Shown: positions 1-10,544 of the stretch, in pieces
Layout: each line of letters begins with the position of its first letter
How positions within the stretch are numbered: the first letter of the stretch is position 1
NCBI GenBank assembly: GCA_004794785.1
Contig: SJOL01009975.1
Coordinates: forward strand, 25,987 to 89,986
Direction of reading: 5' to 3'
Length of the DNA stretch: 64,000 nt
DNA from: Opisthorchis felineus
Lineage: Eukaryota > Platyhelminthes > Trematoda > Opisthorchiida > Opisthorchiidae
Program-made: the position numbers and the translations under genes
The notes under the pieces: generated by a model
Told to the model about the DNA's origin: nothing
Seen by the model: only the letters and a program-made list of their open reading frames with translations
Database searches by the model: none

Positions 1-325
1 ACAGCTGACGGCGGATCCTTCCATATCCGGGGTTTGTGATTAATATGTGCACACTGTGCGCGGTGCACCATCATTATCCTCATTTTCATGATTACCATAG
101 ATAACAGCAGGGCAAACAACAACCAAGCCAATTTTATAAAAATCCTAAGGTGGAAGAAGTGACGAGTGGATATGAAAGGAACCTGACGCTAGCCTCCCAC
201 AATCATTTTGAGGTGCCGACTTCTAGAACGCTTCCTCGGAAAATCTGGGCAGAAATTGGCAGGACGAGCTACATTGACATGGGTTGCCCGCAATACCTTA
301 CAAATAAAATATAAACAAAGAAATA
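1..325. other. unannotated flank
   Basis: No gene, repeat or RNA could be recognised here. Both strands carry only short open frames, and the minus-strand frame that enters from the right is a translation of the SINE pair next door. Confidence 0.4.
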
Positions 326-556
326 ATCGTTCAGCTGTGACACCCTTTCGGTGCCTAGCTGCCATGTCATCTGAAGGAAGCACGAGGGCTGGGGTACTGC
401 CAGGTTTTTCAAGCCTAGAGAAGGTCCGTGGTTCGAACCCGACCTCTGCTTCCCGTCTTCTCTTGTCTAAGCTTGGGCAACCTGGCAGTATCCCAGTCCT
501 CGTGCTTCTTTCTGGTGGCATGGCAGTTAGGCACCGAGAGGGTGATACAGCTGAAC
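326..556. repeat. inverted pair of tRNA-like SINE fragments
   Basis: The right half (about 425-556, plus strand) has a polymerase III B-box-like GGTTCGAACCC near 429-440, followed by the SINE body ending in GATACAGCTGAACG. The left half (about 326-412) is the reverse complement of the same body: its minus strand reads CCTGGCAGTACCCCAG and then the same GGCACCGA..GGGTG..ACAGCTGAACG tail. The two arms of about 85-90 bp form an imperfect palindrome around the B-box region. Related copies lie near 6.3 kb (minus) and 43.8 kb (plus). Translations of this repeat give the 'EVGFEPRTF' and 'AARHRKG' strings seen in many spurious fluke protein predictions (remembered, not searched). Confidence 0.75.
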
Positions 557-689
557 GAACTGGGTTTCTGTAATTGTTTCCGAGTGTTTTGAAGGCTCTA
601 TCTCCTAACGATTGCCTGACTTCGGACTCTGTAACAGTCATCGTACGTGTCAGACAGGGAGTCACGAACATGGCTACACAGTTGTAAAG

Positions 690-900
690 CTTGTGGGAAG
701 TTTTGTGTGCTCCCGACCATCCACGACGTTCTTTGAGTTTTGGTTTGGTTTCCGTGTCCGACGCAAGGAAAATGGCGAACGACTGCTTCAGTTCTGTGCA
801 GATCATAATGCGTCCCTGTCCAGTACAAACGTCCACCGTAGCATACCCCGACGAGTCCTCTGGAATTCGCCATCTTTTAACCATCCTTGGGTGTAAATTA
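690..900 (+). mobile_element. LINE endonuclease-domain fragment
   Basis: The plus-strand frame ending near 896 reads NGERLLQFCADHNASLSSTN followed by a segment ending in SFNHPWV. In fluke CR1-like LINEs this matches the C-terminal part of the APE-type endonuclease, just after the 'GDFNAQ' motif. Only this piece of about 50 codons is intact; the catalytic residues lie upstream and are not recognisable. It may be the 5' part of the longer copy that resumes near 1,440, separated from it by unrelated sequence and an inverted LINE tail. Confidence 0.6.
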
Positions 901-1361
901 TCTATATTGCCTTTTGTTAGGTGAGAGTACGTCTTGGTGGATATCACATTTATGCATCAATCATACCAGCTACCGCCTCCAATGTTTCCTCGTTTGCAAT
1001 GCAGTTCACTCCCATGGCCTTTAAATCACCGGTGTAGTCACTTCAGAAGATCACAGACGCAGGATCTCTTCATCAATTGGGATTCTTGGAGCCATTTTAT
1101 ATACTTCGGCTGACAACGACTACAAGTTTTGAACCCGAGGAGATTCCTAAGGTTGAAGAAAAATGAGTGAATTCAGTGTGCTTTTGAAGCGGAAGTGACA
1201 TTTGCATCAGGAAACTTCCAACCTATTCAAAACTCTTGTATAAGGAAATCTGGTGTTGAAGCTGTCAGTGGTGGTTGACCTTTAACCAACCTGGGTCGAT
1301 GTTAAATGGTATAGTTCGATGAGGTTTTATTGATCTCCAGTCTCAGGCGCTGAGACCGTCG

Positions 1362-1399
1362 TCCTCCTCCTCCTCCTCCTCATCATCATCATCACCATC
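1362..1399 (+). repeat. (TCC)n(TCA)n microsatellite
   Basis: A run of TCC units passes directly into TCA units. It appears to be the expanded simple-repeat tail of the inverted LINE terminus rather than an independent microsatellite. Confidence 0.85.
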
Positions 1400-1445
1400 G
1401 ACAGCATGATATCAGTGTTCAACACCGATGCTTCGCTGCCGCTGT
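1362..1445 (-). mobile_element. inverted LINE 3' terminus with trinucleotide tail
   Basis: On the minus strand this reads GAAGCATCGGTGTTGAACAC, then ATATCATGCTGTCGATGGTG, and runs into (ATG)n and (AGG)n. The plus-strand sequence near 8,262-8,312 is nearly the same and ends a LINE copy there. This is therefore the simple-repeat 3' end of a LINE of the same family in the opposite orientation. It abuts the coding part of the plus-strand copy that follows. Confidence 0.65.
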
Positions 1446-3355
1446 GCTGGGACCTACTCTTCATGATTCGTGGGTCCTGAGCCTAGAGACTTCTGATGTA
1501 TCCACGGGAACTCAACAACTCGATTCCACCTGGCCGGAACCACAACTTAACCCGACGCATCATTCGACGCCAGGTGAAACTGAGTGTCAATGCAGATCGC
1601 GAATCTTGGTGGACCCGAAAGCCCGAAGAAATGGCGGATGCAAAAATGCTGGAAACTTCCGCAAACTTTTCCACTTGACTCGTTCGACTGGTTCTCAGAA
1701 GCCTCTTTTCAGCGAAATTTTCTGATACCGGAATGGCCAACTGATATCCATCAAAGCAGAACGTTTGGACCGCTGGGCACAGTACTTTGAACAGCGATTC
1801 AGTTGGCCATCTGCTGCTTCCACTCCGGAATCCTGGCCTTCAGAAAAGTGGACGTGAATATGGAGCCGCCTTCAACCTCAGAAGTGTACGAGTGTACATC
1901 ACTACTCAAGCGTCGTCGCGCTGCTGGTCCTGATGAACTTCCATCTGCTCTTCTCAAGGATGGCGGTAGGTTTCTCAGCCTGTGCCTGTTTAGCCTATTT
2001 AGATCCACCTGGGGGAAAGAGATTGTCCCAGACAAATGGGGTGAATCGACAATAGTCCCCATTTTCAATAAAGGGTACTCGCAGGGAATGCAGTAACCAC
2101 AGATGTGTTAGTTTGACACCTGTGGTAACAAGGCTTCTGGCGTCACTGATTCTCTGTCGCCTTACAGTGGCACGCGAAACCTTGACCCGTGAGAAGCAAG
2201 CAGGGTTTCGACCTGGTGGAGCCTGCGTTGACCACATATTTACACTCCACCAGGTGTTAGAGCAACGCCACATGTACAGACGACCCCCAATCTTGGTGTT
2301 CCTTGACTTCAGGGGCGCGTTCGATTCTGTCGATCGGTCAGTGCTGTTAACCACACTTACCCAACACGGTATGTCCAAGAACATAATCCGATCCCTATAT
2401 TCACATACCTCTGGACCTGTGAAAGTGTATGGTGAGCCCTCCAAAAGTTTCCGTACAAAAAGTGGTGTCTGGCAGGGATGTACACTCTCTCCATTCTTGT
2501 TCAACTTCGACATTGATGAAATAATGACGTGAACACCGGGAAGTTTTCAAAACCCCAGTGTTCAAATTGTTGCTGTTGAAGCCTTGTCGATCCGACATCG
2601 CCTTCATCTTTGAAGACCAAGGCGAAGCACAAGCCCTGTTGAATAGAATGACCACCGTCATACCATCTTTCGGCACGCATCTAGCATCTTCAAAGTGCAA
2701 GGTCATGCTTCAAAACTCCCATTCACTGAACATACCCCCAGTAATTCAAGGAGTATCACTGAAGGTTGTGGGGAATTTTACGTACCTCGGTAGTTGTACT
2801 AGCTCTGACAGAAGTGTGTCTGATGAGGCAAGAATCTCAGCGGCCATAATCACGTTTGTTAATTTGCATCACTTGTGGCGTCAAAAAGGCATATCACATG
2901 GTCTTAAGGGTCGCGTGTACCAGGCTTCAGTAAGGACTGTGTTGCCGTACGGCTGCAAGACGTGGCCTCTGCGGACAAATGATTTAAGGCGTCTTCAGAT
3001 TTTTGACCACTGATGCCTCAGAGGCGTTGCTCGTTTTTTAATGGCGTCAATGGATTAGTTACGAGTTGAATAGAAAACGGGCATCTGGTTGTACAGCAGG
3101 TACTTCAATGACCAAAAACATCCAGCATCATCAACAGCGGTGGCTCGGTCATGAGCTACACATGCCGAAACACCGTCTACCGGGATGAGTGTTGTTCTCC
3201 GTGCCTCCTTCAGAATAACTCAAACCGCAAGGTGGACAGCGCTTGACTTGGCAGAAGGGTGTGAAAGAGATTACGAAGAGTTTGGGTATTGTTGGTTGCA
3301 GATTCAAACAGGCTGTACATTGCCATTTGCTCTGGAGGCCGTGTGTTTAGCTAGC
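1446..3355 (+). mobile_element. CR1-like LINE, degenerate reverse transcriptase copy A
   Basis: The pieces lie in order along the plus strand but in shifting frames. First comes the linker before the RT (HNLTRRIIRRQVKLSVNADR near 1,540-1,600; RWAQYFEQRFSWPSA near 1,770-1,810). Then come the RT fingers (KRRRAAGPDELPSALLKDGG near 1,910-1,970) and the palm (AGFRPGGACVDHIFTLHQVL, then VFLDFRGAFDSVDRS near 2,300-2,340, then SGVWQGCTLSPFLFNF near 2,460-2,510). The thumb and C-terminus follow (FTYLGSCTSSD; KGRVYQASVRTVLPYGCKTW near 2,905-2,965), and the terminal RWLGHELHMPKHRLPG region lies near 3,150-3,190. The catalytic YADD box is lost: where family members have LEYADDIVLIFED this copy reads SDIAFIFED. 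Stops and frameshifts make it inactive. The family call is from remembered motifs. Confidence 0.85.
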
Positions 3356-3509
3356 GAATGAGATCAGCAGTTTACAGTACCTAAGTTGATGCAGTAATCA
3401 CGACAAACGATGAGCATGCGCTAGTACTCAGTGGAGCATGCTTGACATGTAGCCTAAATGAAGGCGCGTTGTAGGTTGGAAATTGACAGTTTCGCCACAA
3501 GTAGTTGAC

Positions 3510-4095
3510 CAAAGTGGTGTCTCAAGGGTCGAGTCTACCAGGTTGCAGTAAGGGCTGTGCTTTTGTATGGTTGCGAGACATGGCCTCTGTGGATGGACGA
3601 TGCGAGACGTCTTAATATTTTTAACTACATAAGTCTGAGTCGCGGAAAACGTCCAGCACCGTCAGCTGCAGTGGGTCGGTGAGTGTCGTTCTCCGTGCTT
3701 CCTTCAGAATGGCGCAAACTGCTAGTTGGACAACATTTGACTTGGCAGAAGGGTGTGAAAGAGACTAAAAAGGGTATAGGTGATGTTGGTGCGGTCCGTT
3801 TTTCAGGATGAGGTCCCTGTAACCCCCATGCGACTGACTGAAGACGTTGCAAGACCTAGCGGCTGATCGACGTCAGCGGCGTTCGTGCTGTCAGTTTCTT
3901 TTCAGATGACCTGTTTGAGAGCTTGAAGACGTAGACGTCTCAGAATGCTTGCGATAGACTAGCTTTAGGTACCTCTGTCGTCCACTTTTTACTTTCGCTT
4001 TGAGACTTTAAAGATAATTGAATAAACTTTGTGGTTGTGCGGCAATGAAGCACTAGCGTCAACCCTGATGTTACCATCTGATGATGGTGATAGTG
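3510..4095 (+). mobile_element. LINE 3' fragment, copy B
   Basis: This second fragment of the same LINE family starts in the C-terminal motif ([20 protein letters not shown] near 3,520-3,580) and jumps over part of the terminal domain to VLPSEWRK and LTWQKGVKE near 3,690-3,765. It then runs through the 3' untranslated region. The end, GGCAATGAAGCACTAGCGTC near 4,040 followed by CTGATGATGGTGATA, parallels the ends seen near 1.4 kb and 8.3 kb. It is 5'-truncated and internally deleted. Confidence 0.75.
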
Positions 4096-4204
4096 TCTTC
4101 TGAAATACGTTTCAGAAGGTTCGCCAAAAGCGACCTCTTCTGAATTCATTTGTGCTACTTAACTGAGCTCTGTTTTTCTGCGTTCCTGGTTGTTCTGCCA
4201 GTCA

Positions 4205-5780
4205 AAAGAAGGCAGGTGTGAGTGAAGCAATATGTGAAAAAGACGGAACGGCAATTAACCCCCTCAATCGTCTTCTTGATTGATGGGCTGAGTACTTCAG
4301 CTGGTCTCCAACACAACCACTGGAAGAACCCAGCGGGCCTGAATGGAACATCGAAACCAGCCCGCCACGAACAGCAGAAATCCAGCATGAGATGTCAATG
4401 CTCCAACGCGACAAGGCACCTGATGCCGATGGTCTGTACCCCGCACTCTTCAAAGAAGGCGGCGGGGTCTTGGCGAACGGTTTGACATCCATACTGTAGA
4501 AGATTTGGAACGAAAACAGAATACCAGCCTAATGGAGCTCGACATTCATCCCAGTCTTCAAAGAGGATGCAAGAACGTTATGCGGAAACCATCTTGGTAT
4601 CAGCCTAGTATCCGCCACATCTAAGGTGCTCTCTGGCATTATTGTGCGTAGGTTGATCGGTTATTGGAGATACAGTTTCATGAGAATCAAGTTGGGTTTC
4701 ATCCTGGCTGATTGTGCATCGACCTTGAGACAATCTTGAAAAGCGCCATTCATTCGGACGTCCTACGTCTCTCACTATTCCTCTTCAACTTTGTTATTGA
4801 TGTGTTGCTTGAAGTCCCTCTGCCTGCTTGTGAAACCTCTGAGGTCAAATTTCTCCTGGGACGTTCCCTCACAGACGTTGAATATGCGGACAATATTGCT
4901 ATCCTAGATTCAGATCCTTAAAAAATGCACACCATTTAAAATAACCTAAATAACTCTACCGCACAGTTTGGTATACGCTTCACACCTGCAAAGTGTAAAG
5001 TGCTGCTACAGGGTTGGGTTGGATCAAATCCAAACCTCATGCGTTCAGACGAGCCAATCAACGCGCTAGATAAATTTGTTTACCTCGGCAGTTGTATACA
5101 TTCCGGTGGACTGGCTGGAGGTGAGATTACTTCCCGAATCGGGAAATCCAGAGCAGCTTTTGCCAACCTCCGATACCTATGGCGCTGACGTGACTTCAGT
5201 TTGTCAAGGGCAGAGCTTACACTGCGGCAGTGTGACCCATACTGCTTTGTGGATGAGAAATGTGGCCTCTACGTTCAGAGTACATACGAAAGATATCAGT
5301 GTTTGACTGTCCATGTCACCGACTTATTGGTCGAGCGTAGTGGGAACATCGGATTAGTAATGTTGAGGTACGCCAGATGGTCCAAAGAAGAAGGAATTCG
5401 CCCGCCGTAGGTGAATTAATCACGCTGATTAGGACATCTACTCTGCATATCAAAAGATTGTCTACCTCGCAGAGCTCTTCCAGTCCAGCTCTGTGCTGAG
5501 TCGAAGCGACCAAGAGCTGGACAGTGTATGACCTGGCAATGAAGTATGAAAACACTAACCGGTAAACTGAGTCGGGTGAACAACTGTCGTCTCCCTGGAT
5601 GGGGACCTGGGGACTCAACTCACCAATGATTAATAACACTGGCAGAGATGGCCCAACCGCGCAGTCAGCGGCGCTCGTACATCAAAGCTATCTCCTTCAA
5701 AGTGTAGCTACCCAGTTTCCGAACCAAATGAACACGCCACCGCCACCAAGGCCTGGATGTATGTCCCATAATCTTTCGGT
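4205..5780 (+). mobile_element. LINE reverse transcriptase copy C, a second subfamily
   Basis: This RT copy differs clearly from A and B. Frames in order are: LQRDKAPDADGLYPALFKEG (about 4,400-4,460), KIWNENRIPA and GNHLGISLVSATSKVLSGII (about 4,500-4,640), LFLFNFVIDVLLE (about 4,780), DVEYADNIAILDSDP (about 4,875-4,918), FVYLGSCIHSGG (about 5,074-5,110), and the C-terminal end near 5,590-5,700 (GPGD....AEMAQ.RSQRRS type). The catalytic box reads YADN instead of YADD, and stops and frameshifts break the frame. About 300 bp of the palm between fingers and YADN is missing or unrecognisable. The copy is inactive. Confidence 0.8.
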
Positions 5781-6244
5781 GATCGAAACGGTAGCAGCTG
5801 GAACCAATGTGTCCATTGTATACGGTTTATAGCTAATAAATTGATCGCTTGATAGTTTGTCTCGCCATGTGCACGCAAATCAATATCAGTAGCAATTTTT
5901 CCTCTATCTTCGTTACTTTGGCGGTGAAAAAGTAATCGCTGATGCTATTAGGTTAGTTGAATCGTCAAACTCCCGTCCATTCGTTGTGCAGCTTTCTTGA
6001 GTTTCGGAACGATATGCTGTCTTTATTGAATGACTAGAGCTTGTGCAGACATTTTTCGCGCGTAGTAAAAGTGTTCACTGCAACTGAACGTTGTAAACAC
6101 CTCAGGTGTATCAAGTTTGACGTAATGGTGCTTCTTAACTCCTTACTGTGACCGACTTTTGGCTTGTTGCTGTTGGGACTTTCGACACTACAGCTCGTTG
6201 ATTTTCTTGTTCTTCTAGGCATCCCACTGCTCCAGTAAGAAGAA
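5781..6244. other. unassigned spacer
   Basis: No coding or repeat signal was recognised between the end of LINE copy C and the next SINE. Confidence 0.4.
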
Positions 6245-6415
6245 TAATAGTCATTCAGCTGTAACAATCGGTGCATAGCTGCCATGCTACCCGGAGAAAG
6301 CACAAGGGCTATGATACTGCCTGGTCGCTCCAAACTAAACTGGAACAGTCGAGATGCGGTGGTTGGGTTCGAATCACGGACCTTCCGTCAGTAATTTCTC
6401 GCTGTAACCGCTAAG
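6245..6415 (-). repeat. tRNA-like SINE, minus strand
   Basis: On the minus strand a B-box-like GATTCGAACCC (about 6,367-6,378) is followed by CAGGCAGTATCATAGCCCTT and the conserved tail ending in ACAGCTGAATGA near 6,250. The order and spacing match the SINE near 430-556. The copy is complete in outline but diverged. Confidence 0.7.
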
Positions 6416-6476
6416 CAATCTCGAGCTCTCACTAGTCCAGCGTTAATCAGGTCGAACTAAGTAAATCCGACCTGAC

Positions 6477-7047
6477 TTGATGGCACACATAACAACCGAT
6501 ATTGCCATTTGCCCTATCAATGTGGCATTGCCAAAGTCGTATTTGTGGCTAGGTAACCAAAGGCCACAGCCATGTCTGTCAGCTTTTGGATTAAACTGGT
6601 GCCTCATCATTTGTGTAAAGCTTCATCCTGATGCCTCTGTTTGGCATGGTATTTCAAGGAAGGTTGCAATCCAAATGGAAACTAATGGGTGGTTGACACG
6701 CCATTCTGATCAGTGTATATTCTTAGCAGGACAACTTTTCAAGGATGTCAAGTTACGTGAAAATTCCACAAAATAACTGGTATTAGGAAAACGTGAAAGC
6801 GACAGTACAAAAAACATGTATTTATGATGGTAAAATTCACTGCGCACAGTTGGGTGAGCAATTTTTTGAACAGCACGAAATGTCGAATTCGCAACGCTTC
6901 ACAAAACTTACCATCAGGGGGCCGATCAAGGTAGGGAGATATCTTACAATGATACTCTTTTCACCTCATTTACGACATCATTTATGGATTAAACACCCTT
7001 CGGGAACACAAATCAGTGACGTTTTCATCCACAAACCGGCCCATTAG
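6477..7047 (+). other. two adjacent unidentified open frames
   Basis: Two plus-strand frames of about 99 and 84 codons (6,477-6,776 and 6,793-7,047) follow each other with a 16-base gap. Neither shows a recognisable domain, signal peptide or membrane segment. They may be an eroded element or chance open frames; no splice sites were identified that would tie them to a gene. The rest of the stretch to 8.04 kb shows nothing recognisable. Confidence 0.2.
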
Positions 7048-8039
7048 CGTAAGTTAAAGAAAAACCCTCTCAGCAACGATTTTGATTGTACTTTACTGAG
7101 AGCAATCATATTTTATTGGTTTCGAACCTAAAGACTGAAAGACCGTTTTTGCTCAATGACCCACAAGCATAATGATTAATTATCTCATGTACATTCGTCA
7201 TGTTTTAGTTCACATGATGTCAAAAAAATAAACCGGAAACGTTGCACCATAGTCATGCTTTCTACGCTCTCCTACCTTGAACATTCTTGGAGACCACTGT
7301 ATCGTACCGAACATCACCGCCAGAATGGTACACACGAACCATTGCCCTCCAAGTACCACGTGAATTGGTGTCACCGAATCGGTCTCATTTCAAGGCGATG
7401 TGTCATTTGATTGAGTTCTTTTATTTTTCCAGCCTACGAGTTCAATGAGCACTTTTGCGGTTCATCCATCAAACTGAATGAAACAGATTGTTTGTTTTGG
7501 ATTGCAACATCCATACCGGCGCACTCCTTAACGCATGTATGAAACTACGAAACTAGTTATCAGCGTCCTTGACGCTTCCTTAGCTTAAACCTACTGCAAC
7601 TGGTCATAAGGCTTGTGAGCCTGCTCGTGTGCAACAACTTAAGCTAGCTACACACCTGTTGACATTGCGTACTCCCCGTTTTCTGAGCTATTCTTAAAGC
7701 CTTTGATTTCGCTTCGTTTGGTCCCACTATGCATTGCCGTGCTTAGGTTCTGTTATGACATTTACTGACCAACGGCGACTGGTAATATCGCGTATAGTGA
7801 GACCGAACGCCTGTATGAAGGCGAGCGCATCATCAAGGCTCATCTCAAAACAGAAAACGGTAGTTGAGTGCCATTAAAACGAAATTTCTTTTGAGAATTG
7901 GAGCCGGGTCAATAGACCACCTTATCTTGGACAAATGTAAATAAGTAGTTATGTCCGTTTTGAGTATGTGAATATAGGGTAAGCAAAGTGTGAAAACGGA
8001 GTTTACAGGAAATCAACGAAGCAGCGTAACTCATCGGCA

Positions 8040-8315
8040 TTTATCTCTGGCTTATGGCGTCTAGTTGGAGACGCTGCAATATATGGCTGCTAATCGATGG
8101 CGTTCTTGCCTTCAGTTTCTAACCAGATTACCCGAATGAGTGTCTGAAGGTGTAGGCACCTCGGAATGATTGTAGTAAGCTAGCACCAAGTCCCTTCCCC
8201 GTCCATCTTTATTCTTTTCTTCGCAATAAGGATTTCAAACAAATCATGGTTGCACGGCAGTGAAGCATCATCGGTGTTGAAGACTGATGTCATGCTGTCG
8301 ATGATGATGCCTAAC
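8040..8315 (+). mobile_element. LINE 3' end fragment
   Basis: The sequence starts in the last codons of the LINE protein (a frame similar to LETLQ..AANRWRSC.QF..RLPE) and continues through the 3' untranslated region. It ends with GGTGTTGAAGACTGATGTCA followed by TGCTGTCGATGATGATG. It is 5'-truncated to about 275 bp, like other dead copies of the family. It sits just downstream of the SLC10 gene, whose coding end is at 9,036. Confidence 0.7.
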
Positions 8316-8972
8316 AATAGTTACCGTCCGCTTTTGAGTTTGAAAAGACCCCAGTTAGTGACTGGTGCTGACTGAGGCATAAATGCGGTGAAGACTATTT
8401 AGCAAGCAAACGGGTGCCAAAATGCTATTGACAGCCAATTCAAAGTTCAATCATATGGAGAGGACGATCGCTGTAGGAGCGACCGAACGGGATGATACTT
8501 TCTTTTAATGTAGCATCCCCGAGCGGAAGGAGGATGATAACCGGTTCGAAATTGACCGGTTTATGCCACTCTGCAATAATTCAGGAGAAACTAACCGAAA
8601 CAGATAAAGAAGTCAGATGTTCGGCGTGCATTGCAGTTGCGACCGCCTTTTAAGAAGATTGGCAAAGGTGAATAAACTTCTGTAAATCAGACATGTCACA
8701 TACCGCAAGTTGGGTGAATCTGATCATCAGTATAATTATGATTGGACAGGACGCAATGTTGCTCGTAACCACCAACGAAGAATGCTTTTAGGAATGAGAA
8801 CAACTGTTGCCAGGGTCATTCTCACCTGCTCCTGAGGATCAGTCAACGGTTTTCTGGGTCTCAAAGCAATGGTGCTTTTTCAATTCGTCTGTGTCTGTTT
8901 CTGTGTAATTTCATCAATTTCTCCATTCGAATTTCCTGCTGGATGTATAAAAGATGTCATATTTTAGTAATT

Positions 8973-8978
8973 TTTATT
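8973..8978 (-). terminator. candidate poly(A) signal of the SLC10-like gene
   Basis: The minus strand reads AATAAA here, about 58 bases past the stop codon of the SLC10-like gene. Position and orientation fit a cleavage/polyadenylation signal. No transcript evidence is available. Confidence 0.5.
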
Positions 8979-9035
8979 GGGGTATCTGTTTTGTGATATT
9001 ATGGTCTGGTATCTAACGTTATTTGAGGCTGTTGG

Positions 9036-9755
9036 TTACAGGTTGGTATACGGGGTGGGATTGTGTCGTTCTGCTTTGTGTGAAAGTAGCTTTGCGTTGC
9101 TACTATCATAGCCGGTTGCATTGTTTTGATATTTACTGTGCTTGGTAAGAGGGTGGGTTGGATGTGGGGGAGATGTTTCCAGTAAGGAATATGACAGAGG
9201 TTTATCATTCCCGGTCTGTTTCCCTGGGGTTGAATATTCAGTGGAACTAGTGAACCACGCAGAGGTCGCTTTCGGAATATGGGGTTCGTGATGGGCACTT
9301 GCATACTCAGACAGTTGATGATGTTCGCTCGTGGATGCACGCGGCATGAGAGGTAAATCTGTTTGATTAAACTCTATATGCAGTGGTTCATAGCCAGGCG
9401 ATGTCAAGTAATCCACTTCTCGTGCATGGGCCTCTTCTTGCGATGGTCTGGTAGTTGATCCAGCAGCCTCTGTTCTTGTAGGTGAGTTGAGTCTTGTATC
9501 TGCTGCAGATTGGCGCCGACTCGTGCTGGTTTCGCTGTCGTTCGTATTAACGTATGTGAGGTTTATCATTGGACCTGCCTGCCCCCTCGCTCCTGCGGTA
9601 ATTGCTGGCGCGACTGCGATTGCCGCAGCCGCAACGGCTGCAACGGAAGCGACGCCCATATCTCCCGGTCCAAGTGAGCCACCTCCGAGGATTGCTGCCA
9701 TCGAGTTTTGTTCTTCGTTCTTCTTTCTTCGTTGCAAGAAATCTTTTATCCAACG
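9036..9755 (-). CDS. SLC10-like gene, exon 4 (cytoplasmic tail)
   Basis: The exon opens after the acceptor TGCTTTATCTTGCAG, in phase 0, matching the phase 0 end of exon 3. It encodes residues about 605-843 and ends at a stop at 9,036. It begins RWIKDFLQRRKKNEEQ, a basic stretch typical of a region just inside the membrane. An Ala/Val/Gly-rich segment follows (GVASVAAVAAAAIAVAPAI), then a long Ser/Thr/His/Pro-rich region without known domains. The Ala-rich part could be a further membrane segment or low complexity. The tail is far longer than in vertebrate SLC10 proteins. Assignment rests on strand, phase, acceptor and the nearby AATAAA, not on homology, so it could be revised by cDNA. Confidence 0.62.
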   Translation of the reverse strand, partial: RWIKDFLQRRKKNEEQNSMAAILGGGSLGPGDMGVASVAAVAAAAIAVAPAITAGARGQAGPMINLTYVNTNDSETSTSRRQSAADTRLNSPTRTEAAGSTTRPSQEEAHAREVDYLTSPGYEPLHIEFNQTDLPLMPRASTSEHHQLSEYASAHHEPHIPKATSAWFTSSTEYSTPGKQTGNDKPLSYSLLETSPPHPTHPLTKHSKYQNNATGYDSSNAKLLSHKAERHNPTPYTNL

Positions 9756-10544
9756 CTGCAAGATAAAGCAACATGGAGGTATATTATAATGGTGCGTACT
9801 TTGCCTGCTCGTAGGAAATATTATTACACAGATTCCGGCTACTGATTACTTGTTAGTAGTGAAAAGTGCCTGCCACTTATTTTAACTCCCTAAGCCTAAA
9901 GGTGGCCATCCGCCGTCTCTTGAAAAGGCACGAGTATGAATCGGGACAAGGCTAGTAGTTTACTTGATGCTTCTGCGCCTCTCATTCGTTTTGGAAATGA
10001 TCAAATGTGGTTTCTCCAACTAAGATCCCACGAGAACCACAGAATCGAATGGCGAGGCCATCACCATCGGCGCGTCGTTACCTTGGTCATTCCTTCAATT
10101 GTGAACGAGACCGTAACAACTAAAACGAAACCTGGGTAAACTTAGTGGGTGTCGTCTTCTGATTTTGGTAACTGTTTGCAAGTGAGAAGTTGGTGGTTTT
10201 ACGTGGGCTGAGATACCGCTTGGGCGCCTACACCTACACAGAGGGACGATTAGGGTCTTCAGCCAAAACCTATGGCTCAAACGCCTAACCTCAAGGCAGT
10301 GGTGGTTGACGTAAAACTGTCAGGGAAGCTCACATTTTTTCGGCGCAAGTCCCCACATATGTTCCAACCGGCAACCTGGAGGACCAGAAGACTGTGTTGA
10401 TGAGACATCTACACATTGACCAACCTGGTATATTAGGCCCTTTGAATTTCGCACGTACACTCCCCAGTATAGCTCAATGGGTTAAGGAAGTACAAAAAAA
10501 ATTCACACCGCTGTAGGTTCCAGTCTCTTCGTGGCAGACTGGTC

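Noticed and set aside
189..947. A 252-codon minus-strand frame.
   Set aside because: It reads across the inverted SINE pair and an antisense LINE endonuclease fragment. Its content is explained by repeats.
4070..4095. CTGATGATGG as a hammerhead core.
   Set aside because: It is the simple-repeat tail of a LINE, with no GAAA box or stems.
9487..9789. A 100-codon plus-strand frame with a hydrophobic Ala-rich stretch.
   Set aside because: It is the antisense shadow of SLC10-like exon 4, whose strand, splice acceptor and phase are consistent with the gene.
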